64,000 bases of DNA, taken from contig NZ_JWIG01000029.1 in assembly GCF_000814675.1 (NCBI RefSeq), forward strand, positions 124,001 through 188,000, given 5' to 3'. The DNA is from Pseudoalteromonas distincta (lineage in GTDB: Bacteria > Pseudomonadota > Gammaproteobacteria > Enterobacterales > Alteromonadaceae). Of the stretch, positions 29,355 to 39,322 are shown piece by piece (position 1 is the stretch's first letter; every line of letters starts with the position of its first letter). The notes below the pieces were generated by a model. The model searched no databases and was not told the origin of the DNA. It was given only the letters and a program-made list of their open reading frames with translations. The translations under genes and the position numbers were made by a program.

Positions 29355-29365
29355 TGGTCAGACCA
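29355..29365. promoter_or_regulatory. TGGTCAGACCA palindrome, possible GntR-type site
   Basis: 11-bp perfect palindrome flanked by TTAAT/ATTAA. It resembles the TGGTCNGACCA core bound by FadR-like GntR regulators. Far from both start codons, so function is doubtful. Confidence 0.3.
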
Positions 29366-29535
29366 TTAAATTCAAAACATAAAATATATTTTCTCTTGTA
29401 TGACAAACCGTTATGTTTAATAAAAGTCAGAAAGTAAGTCAGTACCATAATTGGTAAACACCCAACACATAAATAAAACACCTTTAAGCTAGCTATAAGT
29501 ACTTATTTTTAATAATTTAATTGCGTTAATTTTAG

Positions 29536-29549
29536 TGCATACGTATGCA
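29536..29549. promoter_or_regulatory. Operator TGCATACGTATGCA upstream of the alpha-glucosidase gene
   Basis: Perfect 14-bp palindrome with central CG, 110-123 bp upstream of ATG 29659. A half-site ACGTATGC follows 34 bp downstream (29575-29582). Confidence 0.78.
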
Positions 29550-29658
29550 GACTTTTTACAGCGTACAAGGCTTCACGTATGCTTTTTGCAAATAACGTGA
29601 TTAATCGTAATCACAAATAAAAATAGTCTAAATACTGTGTGGAATGACGGAGAAAAGC

Positions 29659-31281
29659 ATGACCCAAAAGCAGTGGTATAAAGGTGCAGTTATTTATCAA
29701 GTTTATCCGCGTAGCTTTCAAGATAGCAACAACGATGGCATTGGTGATTTAAGAGGGATTATTAATCGTATTGATTACATTAAAAGCTTAGGCGTTGATG
29801 CTATTTGGATTTCACCTTTTTTCAAATCGCCAATGAAAGACTTTGGCTATGATATTAGCGACTATCGTGACATTGACCCGCTTTTTGGTGACCTAAATGA
29901 TTTTGATGAGCTAATAAGCGAAGCCCACACTCGTAATATTAAAATAATTATTGATCAGGTGTTAAGCCATACATCAGATCAACACCAATGGTTTACTGAT
30001 AGCCGTGAAAATCAAAATAACAGTAAAGCCGACTGGTATGTTTGGGCTGACGCAAAAGATGATGGGACAGCCCCAAACAACTGGCTATCTATTTTTGGTG
30101 GTGGTGCTTGGCAGTGGGAGCCTCGTCGCGGGCAATACTACCTACATAATTTTTTAACCGAACAACCGGATCTTAACTTTCATAACCCAGATGTTCGAAA
30201 AGCTGTGCTTGATAATGTTGAGTTTTGGCTTAAAAAAGGCGTTGATGGTTTTAGGCTTGATGCAATTAATTTTTGCTATCACGACGCGCAATTACGTGAT
30301 AATCCGGCTAAACCAAAAGATAAGCGCCAGGGTCGTGGTTTTAGTGAAGATAATCCGTATGCATTTCAGTACCATTACTACAATAATACTCAGCCTGAAA
30401 ATATTGAATTTATGCAAGATATTCGCACATTACTTAATAAATACCCAGGTACTGTATCGCTTGGCGAAATCTCATCAGAAGATTCATTAGCTACAATGGC
30501 GCAGTACACCCAAGGTGGCGACAAACTGCACATGGGTTATAGCTTTGAGCTATTAACAAATGATTACTCAAGTGAATATATTAGAACTACGGTTGAAACT
30601 CTAGAACAACGTATGACTGAAGGCTGGCCATGCTGGGCATTTAGTAATCATGATGTAGAGCGCGTAGCGAGCCGCTGGAGCGAAAATGGCGAAGTAAACC
30701 CTCAACAATGTAAAATGCTAACCGCCCTATTAGCTTCCCTTCGTGGCAGCGTGTGTATGTATCAAGGTGAAGAGCTAGGTCTGGGTGAAGCAAGTGTGGC
30801 CTATGAAGATTTACAAGACCCATACGGCATTACGTTTTGGCCTAATTTTAAAGGGCGTGATGGCTGTAGAACACCAATGCCTTGGGATCTGGCTGATTCA
30901 TCTCATGCAGGTTTTAGTGAAGTAAAACCTTGGCTACCCGTTGATAATGCACATAAGCAGCAATCAGTAGCTATACAAACAGATGATAACAACTCAATTT
31001 TAAATGCCTACCGTGAGTTTATGGCATGGCGAAAAGGCCAAACAGTTTTACTTGAAGGTGATATTGAATTTATAGAAACGCCAGAGCCTGTGCTTGCTTT
31101 TTATAGAACGCTTGCAAAGCAAAGGATGCTTTGTATGTTCAATCTCAGCGCTAAGCAAACAAGTATTGATATGCCAACATCAATCGTTAAAGAATACACC
31201 GAGCTTAGCCACCACAGCGCAAAGTTAGACCAAGGCACCACAACGCTTGAGCCTTACGCATGTTTTTACGCTCAGTGTTAA
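29659..31281 (+). CDS. Cytoplasmic GH13 alpha-glucosidase (oligo-1,6-glucosidase subfamily type)
   Basis: A 540-residue GH13 enzyme without signal peptide. N-terminal GAVIYQVYPRSFQDSNNDGIG is typical of the family. The triad is D201 (GFRLDAINF), E270 (SLGEISSED) and D332 (SNHDVERV). The QPDLN motif of the oligo-1,6-glucosidase subfamily is present. Ala follows the nucleophile, where alpha-1,6-specific enzymes usually carry Val, so alpha-1,4 specificity (maltose to glucose) is more likely. It would supply glucose to glk inside the cell. ATG 29659 has GGAG 7 nt upstream; an ATG at 29644 lies upstream of that site. Divergent from the TonB receptor, with its own strong terminator. Confidence 0.92.
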   Translation: MTQKQWYKGAVIYQVYPRSFQDSNNDGIGDLRGIINRIDYIKSLGVDAIWISPFFKSPMKDFGYDISDYRDIDPLFGDLNDFDELISEAHTRNIKIIIDQVLSHTSDQHQWFTDSRENQNNSKADWYVWADAKDDGTAPNNWLSIFGGGAWQWEPRRGQYYLHNFLTEQPDLNFHNPDVRKAVLDNVEFWLKKGVDGFRLDAINFCYHDAQLRDNPAKPKDKRQGRGFSEDNPYAFQYHYYNNTQPENIEFMQDIRTLLNKYPGTVSLGEISSEDSLATMAQYTQGGDKLHMGYSFELLTNDYSSEYIRTTVETLEQRMTEGWPCWAFSNHDVERVASRWSENGEVNPQQCKMLTALLASLRGSVCMYQGEELGLGEASVAYEDLQDPYGITFWPNFKGRDGCRTPMPWDLADSSHAGFSEVKPWLPVDNAHKQQSVAIQTDDNNSILNAYREFMAWRKGQTVLLEGDIEFIETPEPVLAFYRTLAKQRMLCMFNLSAKQTSIDMPTSIVKEYTELSHHSAKLDQGTTTLEPYACFYAQC

Positions 31282-31314
31282 TGACTTAAAAGTTGCGCTT
31301 AATGTTTACCTAAG

Positions 31315-31371
31315 TGCGTTAAATCCGAAAAAGCCCAAGCTATTCACTTGGGCTTTTTCGGATTTAACGCA
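31315..31371. terminator. Very long stem terminator after the alpha-glucosidase gene
   Basis: A 25-bp perfect inverted repeat (31315-31339 and 31347-31371) around a 7-nt loop. The core AAAAAGCCCAAG / CTTGGGCTTTTT is a normal bidirectional terminator; outer arms GCGTTAAATCCG / CGGATTTAACGC extend it without mismatch. Confidence 0.85.
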
Positions 31372-31791
31372 TTCTAGTGACTTTTAGTTTCACCATTTAG
31401 ACATTCAGTTAAAGCAAATAATACGGCTGATATTACAAACTTAAAATATCCTCATAGCAGAAATATACAATGGCGCTTATCCATTTCATTTTTGAACCTA
31501 AAAAATCAATTTTCCTAAAACAATCTAAAGGTTATTAATATAAAGCGCAGAATCAAGTTTTCTTAGCTACTAAATATATTACTCCAGCTGATAATACTGT
31601 ACTTACTAAAGTTAAAAAACTGACAAGTAAATTACTCATCCTCACGATAAAAAAATTTCGTTATCTTTTATTTCAATTTCGATTAAAAATCAGTATACCA
31701 ACAGAGTTGTTCTGAATTGGGCACTACTGATTTATACCTAACTTTAAACTGGATAAATCAGTCATCACACCATTTTTTTAGGAATAAACGA
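31372..31791. other. 420-bp AT-rich intergenic stretch
   Basis: No gene seen on either strand. Only notable element is the 10-bp inverted repeat at 31726-31762 just before the small secreted-protein gene. Confidence 0.6.
31726..31762 (+). promoter_or_regulatory. Inverted repeat upstream of the small secreted-protein gene
   Basis: ACTGATTTAT and ATAAATCAGT, 10-bp perfect arms with a 17-nt spacer, ending 29 nt before the ATG. Could be a 5'-leader stem or an operator. Confidence 0.4.
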
Positions 31792-32034
31792 ATGAAAAAA
31801 GCATTGCTAGCATTAATCGTAGCACCACTATTTGCAGTATCTGCGACTTACGCGGTTGCAGACGATGCGCCAACAGCTTCAGCCGAAATGATAAAAGAAT
31901 ACACAGAAATGTGTGTTAACTGGGCTAAAGATGATGACGTAAGCAATGAAGAGCTAAATGCCTACGTATTAAAATGCGTAAATGATGAGCTTGAATCTGA
32001 AGGCTATAAAAAAGTATCTTCTGTTAAAATTTAA
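31792..32034 (+). CDS. Small secreted protein with two cysteines, unknown function
   Basis: An 80-residue protein with a clear Sec signal (KKALLALIV then APLFAVSATYAVA, cleavage probably after A23) and a mature part of about 57 acidic residues. The mature part has C41 and C62, so one disulfide is possible in the periplasm. It looks helical and I recognise no domain. ATG 31792 has AGGAA 7-10 nt upstream; in-frame codons further upstream lack this and would bury the signal peptide. It stands alone. Confidence 0.75.
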   Translation: MKKALLALIVAPLFAVSATYAVADDAPTASAEMIKEYTEMCVNWAKDDDVSNEELNAYVLKCVNDELESEGYKKVSSVKI

Positions 32035-32037
32035 TTA

Positions 32038-32245
32038 TACCAATTACATTTAATTAGTGATCAATTATAGCGCTAAGAATATAGCTCAATAGCTAAGCGA
32101 AAAAGCATGACATATATTTGTTCTCGGCAGCTGCTCCCTGCAATGCCTACTTTCTGCATCTATGCAGTCATATATGAATAGTTTTTAACGCAGTAACTGA
32201 GTTATTTAATACGCTAAAATGACCATGTTTTTAATCAAATTGGTA
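32038..32245. repeat. MITE-like intergenic element with short terminal inverted repeats
   Basis: About 208 bp bounded by TACCAATTACATTTAATTA and, in inverse orientation, TTTAATCAAATTGGTA. The termini share an imperfect inverted repeat TACCAATTnnATTnAA. It has internal GCGCTAA / TTAATACGCTAA-type pieces and no coding capacity. Elements with such TACCAATT ends are, to my recollection, scattered in Pseudoalteromonas and related genomes, but only one copy lies in this window. The rest of the intergenic region (to 32391) holds only the shared terminator. Confidence 0.45.
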
Positions 32246-32303
32246 ACACGCTTAGGTGAATGTACTGCTAATAAAGCCGTTGCGAAAGCATTCAACTAGG
32301 CAC

Positions 32304-32346
32304 AAAAAAACCGGAATAGACACAAGCTGTGCATTCCGGTTTTTTT
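32304..32346. terminator. Bidirectional terminator next to topA
   Basis: 14-bp stem AAAAAAACCGGAAT / ATTCCGGTTTTTTT with a 15-nt loop that can itself pair (CACA/TGTG). U-tail on both strands; lies 46 nt after the topA stop on the minus strand. Confidence 0.9.
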
Positions 32347-32391
32347 ATGATTTTTTAAATCTACAAAAGCTATGAATAAGCAATAACGTGC

Positions 32392-35100
32392 TTATTCATC
32401 TTCTTTTTTAGCTTTCGCTTTAGGCTTAGCTTTAGCTGGTGCCTTTTTTGCAGCTGCTTTCTTTTTAGGCGCTGCTTTTTTCTTCGCTTCTTCTGTCCAT
32501 TTACCTGCTTCATAATGAGCAGTCCAGCCGGTAGCTTTACCGTCAACTTCAGTCATAACATACTGAGATTTATTTTTACGGCTATAGCGTACAACAGCAA
32601 GATTACCATCAGGATCTTTAGCTGGTGCATCTGCTAAATAATAAAACTTAGGCGAAATGCGGTCTCTAAAGCGTTTTAGTTCTTCAACCTTAGGTGCACG
32701 TGTTTCACGTGACTTAGGAAAAGTATTTGCGGCTAAAAATATACCCGCAGCGCCATCACGTAAAACAAAATACGCATCTGACTTCTCACACTCTAATTCA
32801 GTAATGTGAACAGGATCTTCTTTTGGTGGAGCAGCCTCACCATTTTTAAGTAACTTACGTGTGTTCTTACACTCGTCGTTATTGCAACCAAAGTACTTAC
32901 CAAAGCGACCCGATTTAAGCTCCATGTCAGAACCGCACTTATCACATTCGATAATTGGTCCGTCGTAGCCTTTAATTTTAAAGGTACCTTCTTCAACTAT
33001 ATGCCCTTTACATGCTGGGTTATTACCACACACATGTAGTTTACGGGTTTCGTCAATTAGGTATGAGTCCATTGCAGTTTCACAAATAGGACAACGCTTC
33101 ATCTGCATTAATTTTTCGGTTTCTACGTCTTCGACATCAGCAGCAACCGCTTCATCGCCCGACACTAAGTTCATTGTTGTTGTACAACGCTCTTTTGGCG
33201 GAAGGCTGTAACCAGTACACCCTAAGAAAACACCGGTTGAAGCCGTACGTATACCCATTTTTCGGCTACATGTAGGACATTCTATATCGGTTTCAACCAT
33301 CTCATTAAGACGCATGCCGCCATTCTCTGGCTCGTCTTTAGCGACAGTTAATTGCGTTGAAAAATCAGCATAAAACTTATCTAAAACTTGAGTCCATACA
33401 CGCTCGCCTTCAGCAATGTCATCTAAACGACCTTCCATTTTAGCTGTAAAATCAAAGTTCATTAAATCAGTGAAGTTTTCAACTAAGCGATCAGTGACAA
33501 TTTCACCCATTTTTTCAGCAAAGAAACGGCGATTTTCTACACGTACATAACCACGATCTTGAATTGTTGATATAATCGACGCATAAGTAGATGGACGACC
33601 AATACCACGCTTTTCAAGCTCTTTTACTAAACTTGCTTCACTAAAGCGAGCTGGCGGCTTAGTAAAGTGCTGCTTAGGATCAAGTTCTATTAAAGTAAGT
33701 ATTTCACCTTCTTTAACAGCTGGCAGTGATTGATCTTCTTCGTTCTTTTTACGCACCGCAGGTTGTACTTTTGTCCAACCATCAAAGCGAAGCACGCGGC
33801 CTTTTGCTTTGAGCTGGAAATCGTTAGCTGCAACAGTCAGTGTTGTTAGGTCGTATTCAGCAGGTACCATTTGACACGCTACAAACTGACGCCAAATTAG
33901 CTCATACAGCTTTTTAGCATCGGCATCTACGCCTTCGATATGACCAGACAACACAGTAACGCTTGAAGGACGAATTGCCTCATGCGCTTCTTGTGCATTG
34001 CCTTTAGAGCTATAGTTAATTGGATCTTTTGGTAAATATTTAGCACCAAACTCGTTCGTTACATACTCACGACACATTTCAACCGCATCTTTTGAAAGAT
34101 TGGTAGAATCGGTACGCATATAAGTAATATAACCGCCTTCATACAAACGCTGAGCGAGCATCATAGTTTTCTTAACGCCATAACCTAGGCGTGTACTTGC
34201 CGCTTGTTGCATGGTTGAAGTAATTAATGGCGCACTTGGGCGACTTTTACTTGGTTTTTCTTCAACGCTAATTACTTTGTATTCTGCACTCTCAAGGCTT
34301 TTAACAGCTGCGCTAGCCTGAGCTTCATTTACAGGCTTAAATGCCTTTCCTGCTTGTTTGGTTACTTCTAAGCGTAACTCAGACTCTGTATTCTTAACAT
34401 CAGCGTGAATATCCCAAAACTCTTCAGGGATAAATGCCTTAATTTCACGTTCACGCTCAACTAATAAGCGTACCGCAACAGACTGAACTCGTCCTGCAGA
34501 TAGACCACGTGCAACTTTTGCCCACAACAAAGGAGAAACCATAAAGCCTACAACACGGTCTAAAAAGCGTCGTGTTTGCTGAGCGTAAACCATGTCAGTA
34601 TTAAGCTCGCCAGGTGTTTCGAAAGCTTGCTGTATTGCGTTTTTGGTAATCTCGTTAAAAACTACGCGCTTATACTTTTCAGGTTCGCCGCCAATGATTT
34701 CTTGAAGGTGCCAAGCAATTGCTTCCCCTTCTCTATCCAAATCCGTTGCGAGGTATATTTGATCTGCATTTTCAGCCAGCTTTTGTAATTCTTGAACAAC
34801 CTTCTCTTTACCTGGCAGGATTTCATAATGCGGCTCCCAACCTTGCTCAGGATCAATACCCATACGCGCGACCAGGTTAGTATAATCTCGTTGCTTTTTA
34901 TACGCTGCTTTCTCTTCAGGTTCCATTTTGCGAACTTCTGCTGGCGTTTTAGTTGCCGGCACTTTAGCTTTGCTCGAACCTGAAGTAGGTAAATCACGTA
35001 CATGCCCAATACTGGACTTTACGATGAAGTCATTACCTAAATATTTATTAATTGTTTTAGCCTTAGCAGGTGACTCTACAATTACTAGCGATTTGCCCAT
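32392..35100 (-). CDS. topA: DNA topoisomerase I
   Basis: A 902-residue type IA topoisomerase that relaxes negative supercoils. Order of parts: Toprim domain with [15 protein letters not shown] and [13 protein letters not shown], catalytic core with the active-site tyrosine Y327 in TYMRTDST, then C-terminal four-cysteine zinc ribbons ([24 protein letters not shown]) and a Lys/Ala-rich tail of about 35 residues ([13 protein letters not shown]). Length and tail are normal for gammaproteobacteria. Monocistronic, with a strong terminator. Confidence 0.98.
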   Translation of the reverse strand: MGKSLVIVESPAKAKTINKYLGNDFIVKSSIGHVRDLPTSGSSKAKVPATKTPAEVRKMEPEEKAAYKKQRDYTNLVARMGIDPEQGWEPHYEILPGKEKVVQELQKLAENADQIYLATDLDREGEAIAWHLQEIIGGEPEKYKRVVFNEITKNAIQQAFETPGELNTDMVYAQQTRRFLDRVVGFMVSPLLWAKVARGLSAGRVQSVAVRLLVEREREIKAFIPEEFWDIHADVKNTESELRLEVTKQAGKAFKPVNEAQASAAVKSLESAEYKVISVEEKPSKSRPSAPLITSTMQQAASTRLGYGVKKTMMLAQRLYEGGYITYMRTDSTNLSKDAVEMCREYVTNEFGAKYLPKDPINYSSKGNAQEAHEAIRPSSVTVLSGHIEGVDADAKKLYELIWRQFVACQMVPAEYDLTTLTVAANDFQLKAKGRVLRFDGWTKVQPAVRKKNEEDQSLPAVKEGEILTLIELDPKQHFTKPPARFSEASLVKELEKRGIGRPSTYASIISTIQDRGYVRVENRRFFAEKMGEIVTDRLVENFTDLMNFDFTAKMEGRLDDIAEGERVWTQVLDKFYADFSTQLTVAKDEPENGGMRLNEMVETDIECPTCSRKMGIRTASTGVFLGCTGYSLPPKERCTTTMNLVSGDEAVAADVEDVETEKLMQMKRCPICETAMDSYLIDETRKLHVCGNNPACKGHIVEEGTFKIKGYDGPIIECDKCGSDMELKSGRFGKYFGCNNDECKNTRKLLKNGEAAPPKEDPVHITELECEKSDAYFVLRDGAAGIFLAANTFPKSRETRAPKVEELKRFRDRISPKFYYLADAPAKDPDGNLAVVRYSRKNKSQYVMTEVDGKATGWTAHYEAGKWTEEAKKKAAPKKKAAAKKAPAKAKPKAKAKKEDE

Positions 35101-35307
35101 AGTTGCCTATTTCTAACCAAATATTAAAAATGTGTTTTGCCGACATAAGCGGCGCGAATATTTATAGGTATATCTACAAACACTAGTTGTTACAAGCTTT
35201 TAATACAAACTTTTCAGTATTTACTGAATAAACGAACAATTTTTGTCGTTAAATTAAACAAACAGGTGTTTTTAGATTAATTGATGTGGAATATATAGAA
35301 CAGAAAC

Positions 35308-35337
35308 AAAAATGCCAACCTAAAGGTTGGCATTTTT
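35308..35337 (-). terminator. Terminator of the Ig-repeat lipoprotein gene
   Basis: 13-bp stem AAAAATGCCAACC / GGTTGGCATTTTT with a TAAA loop, immediately after the stop of the minus-strand gene. Confidence 0.9.
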
Positions 35338-35353
35338 TTAAAACATCATAAAA

Positions 35354-38300
35354 TTATAGCTTAGCGTCATCAGTAACTACAATTGAAGTTGACGTAATAA
35401 GACCCGATGTAGCTTCAACACTAATTGTTAAAAAACCATCAGTTATATCATTTCTTCCATCGGCTGGCTCTCTTGTTATACCAAACGAAATGCCTACAGG
35501 CACAAAACTTGTGGTATTAGGAAAGATATAACTGTTAGTGCCCGTTAGAATACCATTTTCAGAGGCAATAGTTACCTCACTCCCAACGGGTAAAGGGTTA
35601 TTATAGACATCAGCTATGAATACTGTTAACCCCACACTATTAGTTCCTGTTGCTTCTGTTAAGTCTATTGAATTAACTCCACACATCCGTTGGCCTGTTG
35701 AACTAAGCACTAAAGGGCTTGTGGGGTCACTATTTACACGTACCTCAGTCGCTGTTACGCCTGTAATAGCAGAGCAATCATCAGCATAGGTTACTAACCT
35801 AAAGAAAGCCTCATCGCCAGACATTACAATCTCTTGGTTTTGAAATACATTAACCAATTGACGGCTACATAGTCCTGCGGTTTCGTCTTCTTCACGACAT
35901 AGTAAGCCATTGTATAAACCGTTTTGGGTAGTCCAAGTGCCATTACCATCAAAATCTACGAACTCTTCAAACTCATCACCAGTTGAATTGTCACGAGAAC
36001 ATGGGTCTGTTCCATCACTGCAATCTTTACCGCCAAAAGTGCCATCTTCATTGTTATCAATAAAAGCTTCTGGGATATCAAATAAATCATCAAAGAAGTC
36101 TGTACTATCAAAGTAACCGTTCCCGTTAAGATCTGAGAATGTTTCTTCACCAATCGCGTAAGCTAGAACTGTTGCTCGACCACCTAATGGACGGTCAACA
36201 ACTAAATTGTCCAGAGTATCCCCTTCAACAATACCTAATGGACAAGGTAATCCACCATCACATTTTTGAGCAATTGTATTTTCGTACATTGAATCAGTAA
36301 AAGGACGCGGGTTGCTACTTGTCCAAGTAACGCTACATGCTCCATTTGTTGTAGTACAACTTGGCTCAATAACTCCACCTTCTGTAATAAAAGTAACGGC
36401 CGTACCATCTGGAACAGGATTATTAAAGTGATCGGCTAAACGTGCGTTTACTGACACCTCGGTACCATCAAGATTCAAACCATGTGGGTTAAATTCAGAG
36501 CGCGATAAAGAGAAACTATTTTGATCAGCAATACCTGTACTAATAACCAAAATATCAGATGGTGCTGTTACAATAACAACTTCGCCATTTATCTCTTCTT
36601 GGCTTGATGCAATAACACGAACTGGCGTAGCAACAGCTCCCGACTGAACTGTTGTTTGTATTTCACCAGCACTATTAGTGATAGCTGAAGTTGGAGTAAT
36701 AGTGATCCCACCAACTGAAGTTGATAACCCAAAGTTAACAGTTTTAGAGGCTAATGCATTTCCATTAGAATCAATAAGCTTAAACTTAACATTTGAAATT
36801 TCACTTCTATTTGCACCACCAGTACCTTTCAACGAAATCACTGGTTCTGTAACTTCAATAAATTGTATGAAGCCAATATCTGCTTCAGACACATTTATTG
36901 TTGTAGTACCTGATACAGTTTCACCTCCGGTAATAACCGTGGCAGTAATTATATCACCACCTTCACATGTTAAAGGGCGGTATGTTGAGCGCGCAAAACC
37001 GCCAATACTGGTGACTGACTCATCCATTACAGCTAAATCACTCGCTACACAACCTGAGGTAAATTCAACATTTAATGGGGTTGTATATAGTTGACCGTCT
37101 TTAGTAATTTCGATAGAGATTAATGCAGTAGCTCCAGCCGATAATAACTCATTCGCTGCTAATGAACTTGTAAGGGTAATATCAATGTCTACAGCCGCAA
37201 TTTGGAATGCTTTTGTTAAATTACTGTCTAGCACTGATACTGTAACTTCACCTGCTCCTACATCACGTCCAGGTACTATATCTAATATCGCAATACCATT
37301 AGAATCTGTAATTGCAGTACCTGTAGTAGGTGAAATTGCACCAATAGTGGTAGTAGCGGTTACTAAAGTTTGAGTTAATGGTGTTGTTGAATTTTCATTA
37401 GTTACTTCAATAAATAAAATAGCTGAAGAATCACCTGAGATACTTGTTATCTCTTCACATAAACTTGCATCTCTAGTTGTTTTAAAATCAACCGGACAGT
37501 TTTGCAAAATTTTAAAATTGATATCCGCAGTGCTTTGATTAGGGTCGATAGCATCACCACGAGTATAAAACCCTACCGTTTCTGTAATAGCTTCGTACTG
37601 TGCTGTAACATTACCGGCTCCTTCAATTGTACCTGGTGCTAAATTTAGAGTAGCAATACCGTTAGTATTTGTTAGCGCAGTACCTGAGCTTGGTAAAAGG
37701 CTACCTAAAGTAGAGCTAAAAGAAACCACTTCTCCCACTACTGGGTCACCATTTGAATCTAGGACTAGAGCTTGCACTAGGCCATTATCGTTAGCACTAA
37801 TTTCACTCGTTTGTATTAGTGTTGTTGACGATATTAGGCTCAAGTCAATTGTGAAATTATCTGCATCACCTTGAGCAGGAGAATCCCCGGCAGTTGTATA
37901 TGTGAAAGCTTCAGCTGTGTAACTCGTGTTATCGCTATCAATATATTCGGCCGTTATTGAGCCTGCCCCTGCTTCTGTCCCTGCTAATAAATCAACCTTC
38001 GCAATCCCCTCCTCATTCGTCAGTGCAGTACCATTAGAAGGATTAATAGTCCCTAAGCCTGATAAATTAAATGCAACTAACTTAAAGGCACCTGGTTCAC
38101 CGTTTAATAAGAGTTGCGCCTGGGCAACAGCAGGGTTTAAAAAATCTACATTACGAGTGGTCGAACCATTATTTGCTATTAAGCTAACCGTAATTTCAGC
38201 CTTTTCAACAATGATAGATTCAAAGTCAAAGGCTTCCGATGAGTACGTAACTCCATTATTTACGTAAGTTACAGATAATTCTGAAGCACCTTCAATATTT

Positions 38301-39322
38301 CCAGCTAAAAGCTCAATAGCAGCTATACCATTGCTATTGGTTAAAACACTTCCAGAACTAGGGTTTAGAACACCTATATTACTAGCTAACGAAAAGTTAA
38401 CGCTTTGTGAGCTAACTGGAGTACCTTCATTAAGTAACGTTGCTCTTAATTCAAGTGGCACTAATGAAGTAACCATGTTTGATTGAACTTCCGTTCCATT
38501 TGAATACCCTTGCAAAGTTAAACTATAAGCAGGTTGGTTACCTTCTTTACCATCGGATTGAAACGAGAAACTTGAGGTGTAAGTAACACTATCAATGTTG
38601 AAACTTGCTACAACTTGACCAGCGCCTTCAATTGTTCCTGATGTTAATTCTACTTTCGCTTGTCCATTAGTTTGTGTAAGTGCTGAACTTGCATTTAAAG
38701 AACCCACATTACCCGATAGAGAAAATGTTATTACCTCACCAGATACTTGATTACCGTTATTAGTAAGAGTGGCGATCAAATCAATTGGAGTATCCCCTGA
38801 AACTGAATTGGTTTCAGATCCATCCCCTTGAGAGAAGCCTTGTAATTGGATCACGTATTCATTATTTGGATTTAGTCCAGCATCACCTGTTGAGCTAAAC
38901 GAAAAACTATCTGTATAGGTCGTGCCATCAATTGTATATGTGGCAGTTACTTCTCCAGCACCTTCGACAGTACCAGCCATTAGTTCAACTTCGGCTTCCC
39001 CATCTGTATTTGTTAGTGCAGATGTTTGGCTTAAAGCCCCAACGGTATCGGTTAAAGTAAACGTAATTCGCTGACTAGCAACAACATCACCGTCGTTATC
39101 AGTGAGTATTGCTCTTAAGTTTAAGGGAGAATCTGCCGTAACAGCATTTGACTCTGTTTCGTCTGTTTGAGAGTATCCCTTTAATGAAACCGAATATGTA
39201 GCAGCCTCTGTAGTGGAATCACCATCACTAATAGAGCCGTCTTTTTCAAGTGACCCACCGCCACCACAGGCTGTGAGTAAAAAACTTAGCAATGAAATGC
39301 CGAGCAGTCGCATTAAAGGCAT
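35354..39322 (-). CDS. Large surface lipoprotein with tandem bacterial Ig-like (Big_1/invasin-type) domains
   Basis: A 1322-residue lipoprotein (signal MPLMRLLGISLLSFLLTAC, lipobox LTAC, then GGGGS linker). It carries a run of about 100-residue Ig-like repeats; six or more are visible. Their shared core is AxLTNxNGxAxVxLxAGTxEGAGxVTAxY, as in AGTVEGAGEVTATY, SGTIEGAGQVVASF and PGTIEGAGNVTAQY. The first three repeats also share SLxGYSxxxxxxSNxV. Near the C-terminus are Asp-rich segments (DLNGNGYFDSTD, DFDGNGTW) that may bind calcium. It is likely an outer-membrane stalk or adhesin-like surface protein; no catalytic domain is seen. Start chosen at 39322 because GGGAGAGG lies directly upstream; a GTG at 39367 has no ribosome site. 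Confidence 0.88.
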   Translation of the reverse strand: MPLMRLLGISLLSFLLTACGGGGSLEKDGSISDGDSTTEAATYSVSLKGYSQTDETESNAVTADSPLNLRAILTDNDGDVVASQRITFTLTDTVGALSQTSALTNTDGEAEVELMAGTVEGAGEVTATYTIDGTTYTDSFSFSSTGDAGLNPNNEYVIQLQGFSQGDGSETNSVSGDTPIDLIATLTNNGNQVSGEVITFSLSGNVGSLNASSALTQTNGQAKVELTSGTIEGAGQVVASFNIDSVTYTSSFSFQSDGKEGNQPAYSLTLQGYSNGTEVQSNMVTSLVPLELRATLLNEGTPVSSQSVNFSLASNIGVLNPSSGSVLTNSNGIAAIELLAGNIEGASELSVTYVNNGVTYSSEAFDFESIIVEKAEITVSLIANNGSTTRNVDFLNPAVAQAQLLLNGEPGAFKLVAFNLSGLGTINPSNGTALTNEEGIAKVDLLAGTEAGAGSITAEYIDSDNTSYTAEAFTYTTAGDSPAQGDADNFTIDLSLISSTTLIQTSEISANDNGLVQALVLDSNGDPVVGEVVSFSSTLGSLLPSSGTALTNTNGIATLNLAPGTIEGAGNVTAQYEAITETVGFYTRGDAIDPNQSTADINFKILQNCPVDFKTTRDASLCEEITSISGDSSAILFIEVTNENSTTPLTQTLVTATTTIGAISPTTGTAITDSNGIAILDIVPGRDVGAGEVTVSVLDSNLTKAFQIAAVDIDITLTSSLAANELLSAGATALISIEITKDGQLYTTPLNVEFTSGCVASDLAVMDESVTSIGGFARSTYRPLTCEGGDIITATVITGGETVSGTTTINVSEADIGFIQFIEVTEPVISLKGTGGANRSEISNVKFKLIDSNGNALASKTVNFGLSTSVGGITITPTSAITNSAGEIQTTVQSGAVATPVRVIASSQEEINGEVVIVTAPSDILVISTGIADQNSFSLSRSEFNPHGLNLDGTEVSVNARLADHFNNPVPDGTAVTFITEGGVIEPSCTTTNGACSVTWTSSNPRPFTDSMYENTIAQKCDGGLPCPLGIVEGDTLDNLVVDRPLGGRATVLAYAIGEETFSDLNGNGYFDSTDFFDDLFDIPEAFIDNNEDGTFGGKDCSDGTDPCSRDNSTGDEFEEFVDFDGNGTWTTQNGLYNGLLCREEDETAGLCSRQLVNVFQNQEIVMSGDEAFFRLVTYADDCSAITGVTATEVRVNSDPTSPLVLSSTGQRMCGVNSIDLTEATGTNSVGLTVFIADVYNNPLPVGSEVTIASENGILTGTNSYIFPNTTSFVPVGISFGITREPADGRNDITDGFLTISVEATSGLITSTSIVVTDDAKL

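Larger units (their letters stand above)
28996..29658. other. Divergent control region of the starch locus
   Basis: About 660 bp between the TonB receptor (minus) and the cytoplasmic glucosidase (plus), very AT-rich, no convincing gene. It holds two copies of the TGCATACGTAT(G/T)CA operator (29119, 29536), a degraded third (ACGTATGC at 29575-29582) and a TGGTCAGACCA palindrome. Its size suggests two independently controlled promoters. Confidence 0.75.

Noticed and set aside
34576..35116. Short frames around the 5' half of topA
   Set aside because: Low-complexity translations without start signals; overlap a conserved gene.
36678..38267. Plus-strand frames opposite the Ig-repeat gene
   Set aside because: Their repeated composition simply mirrors the repeats on the other strand.
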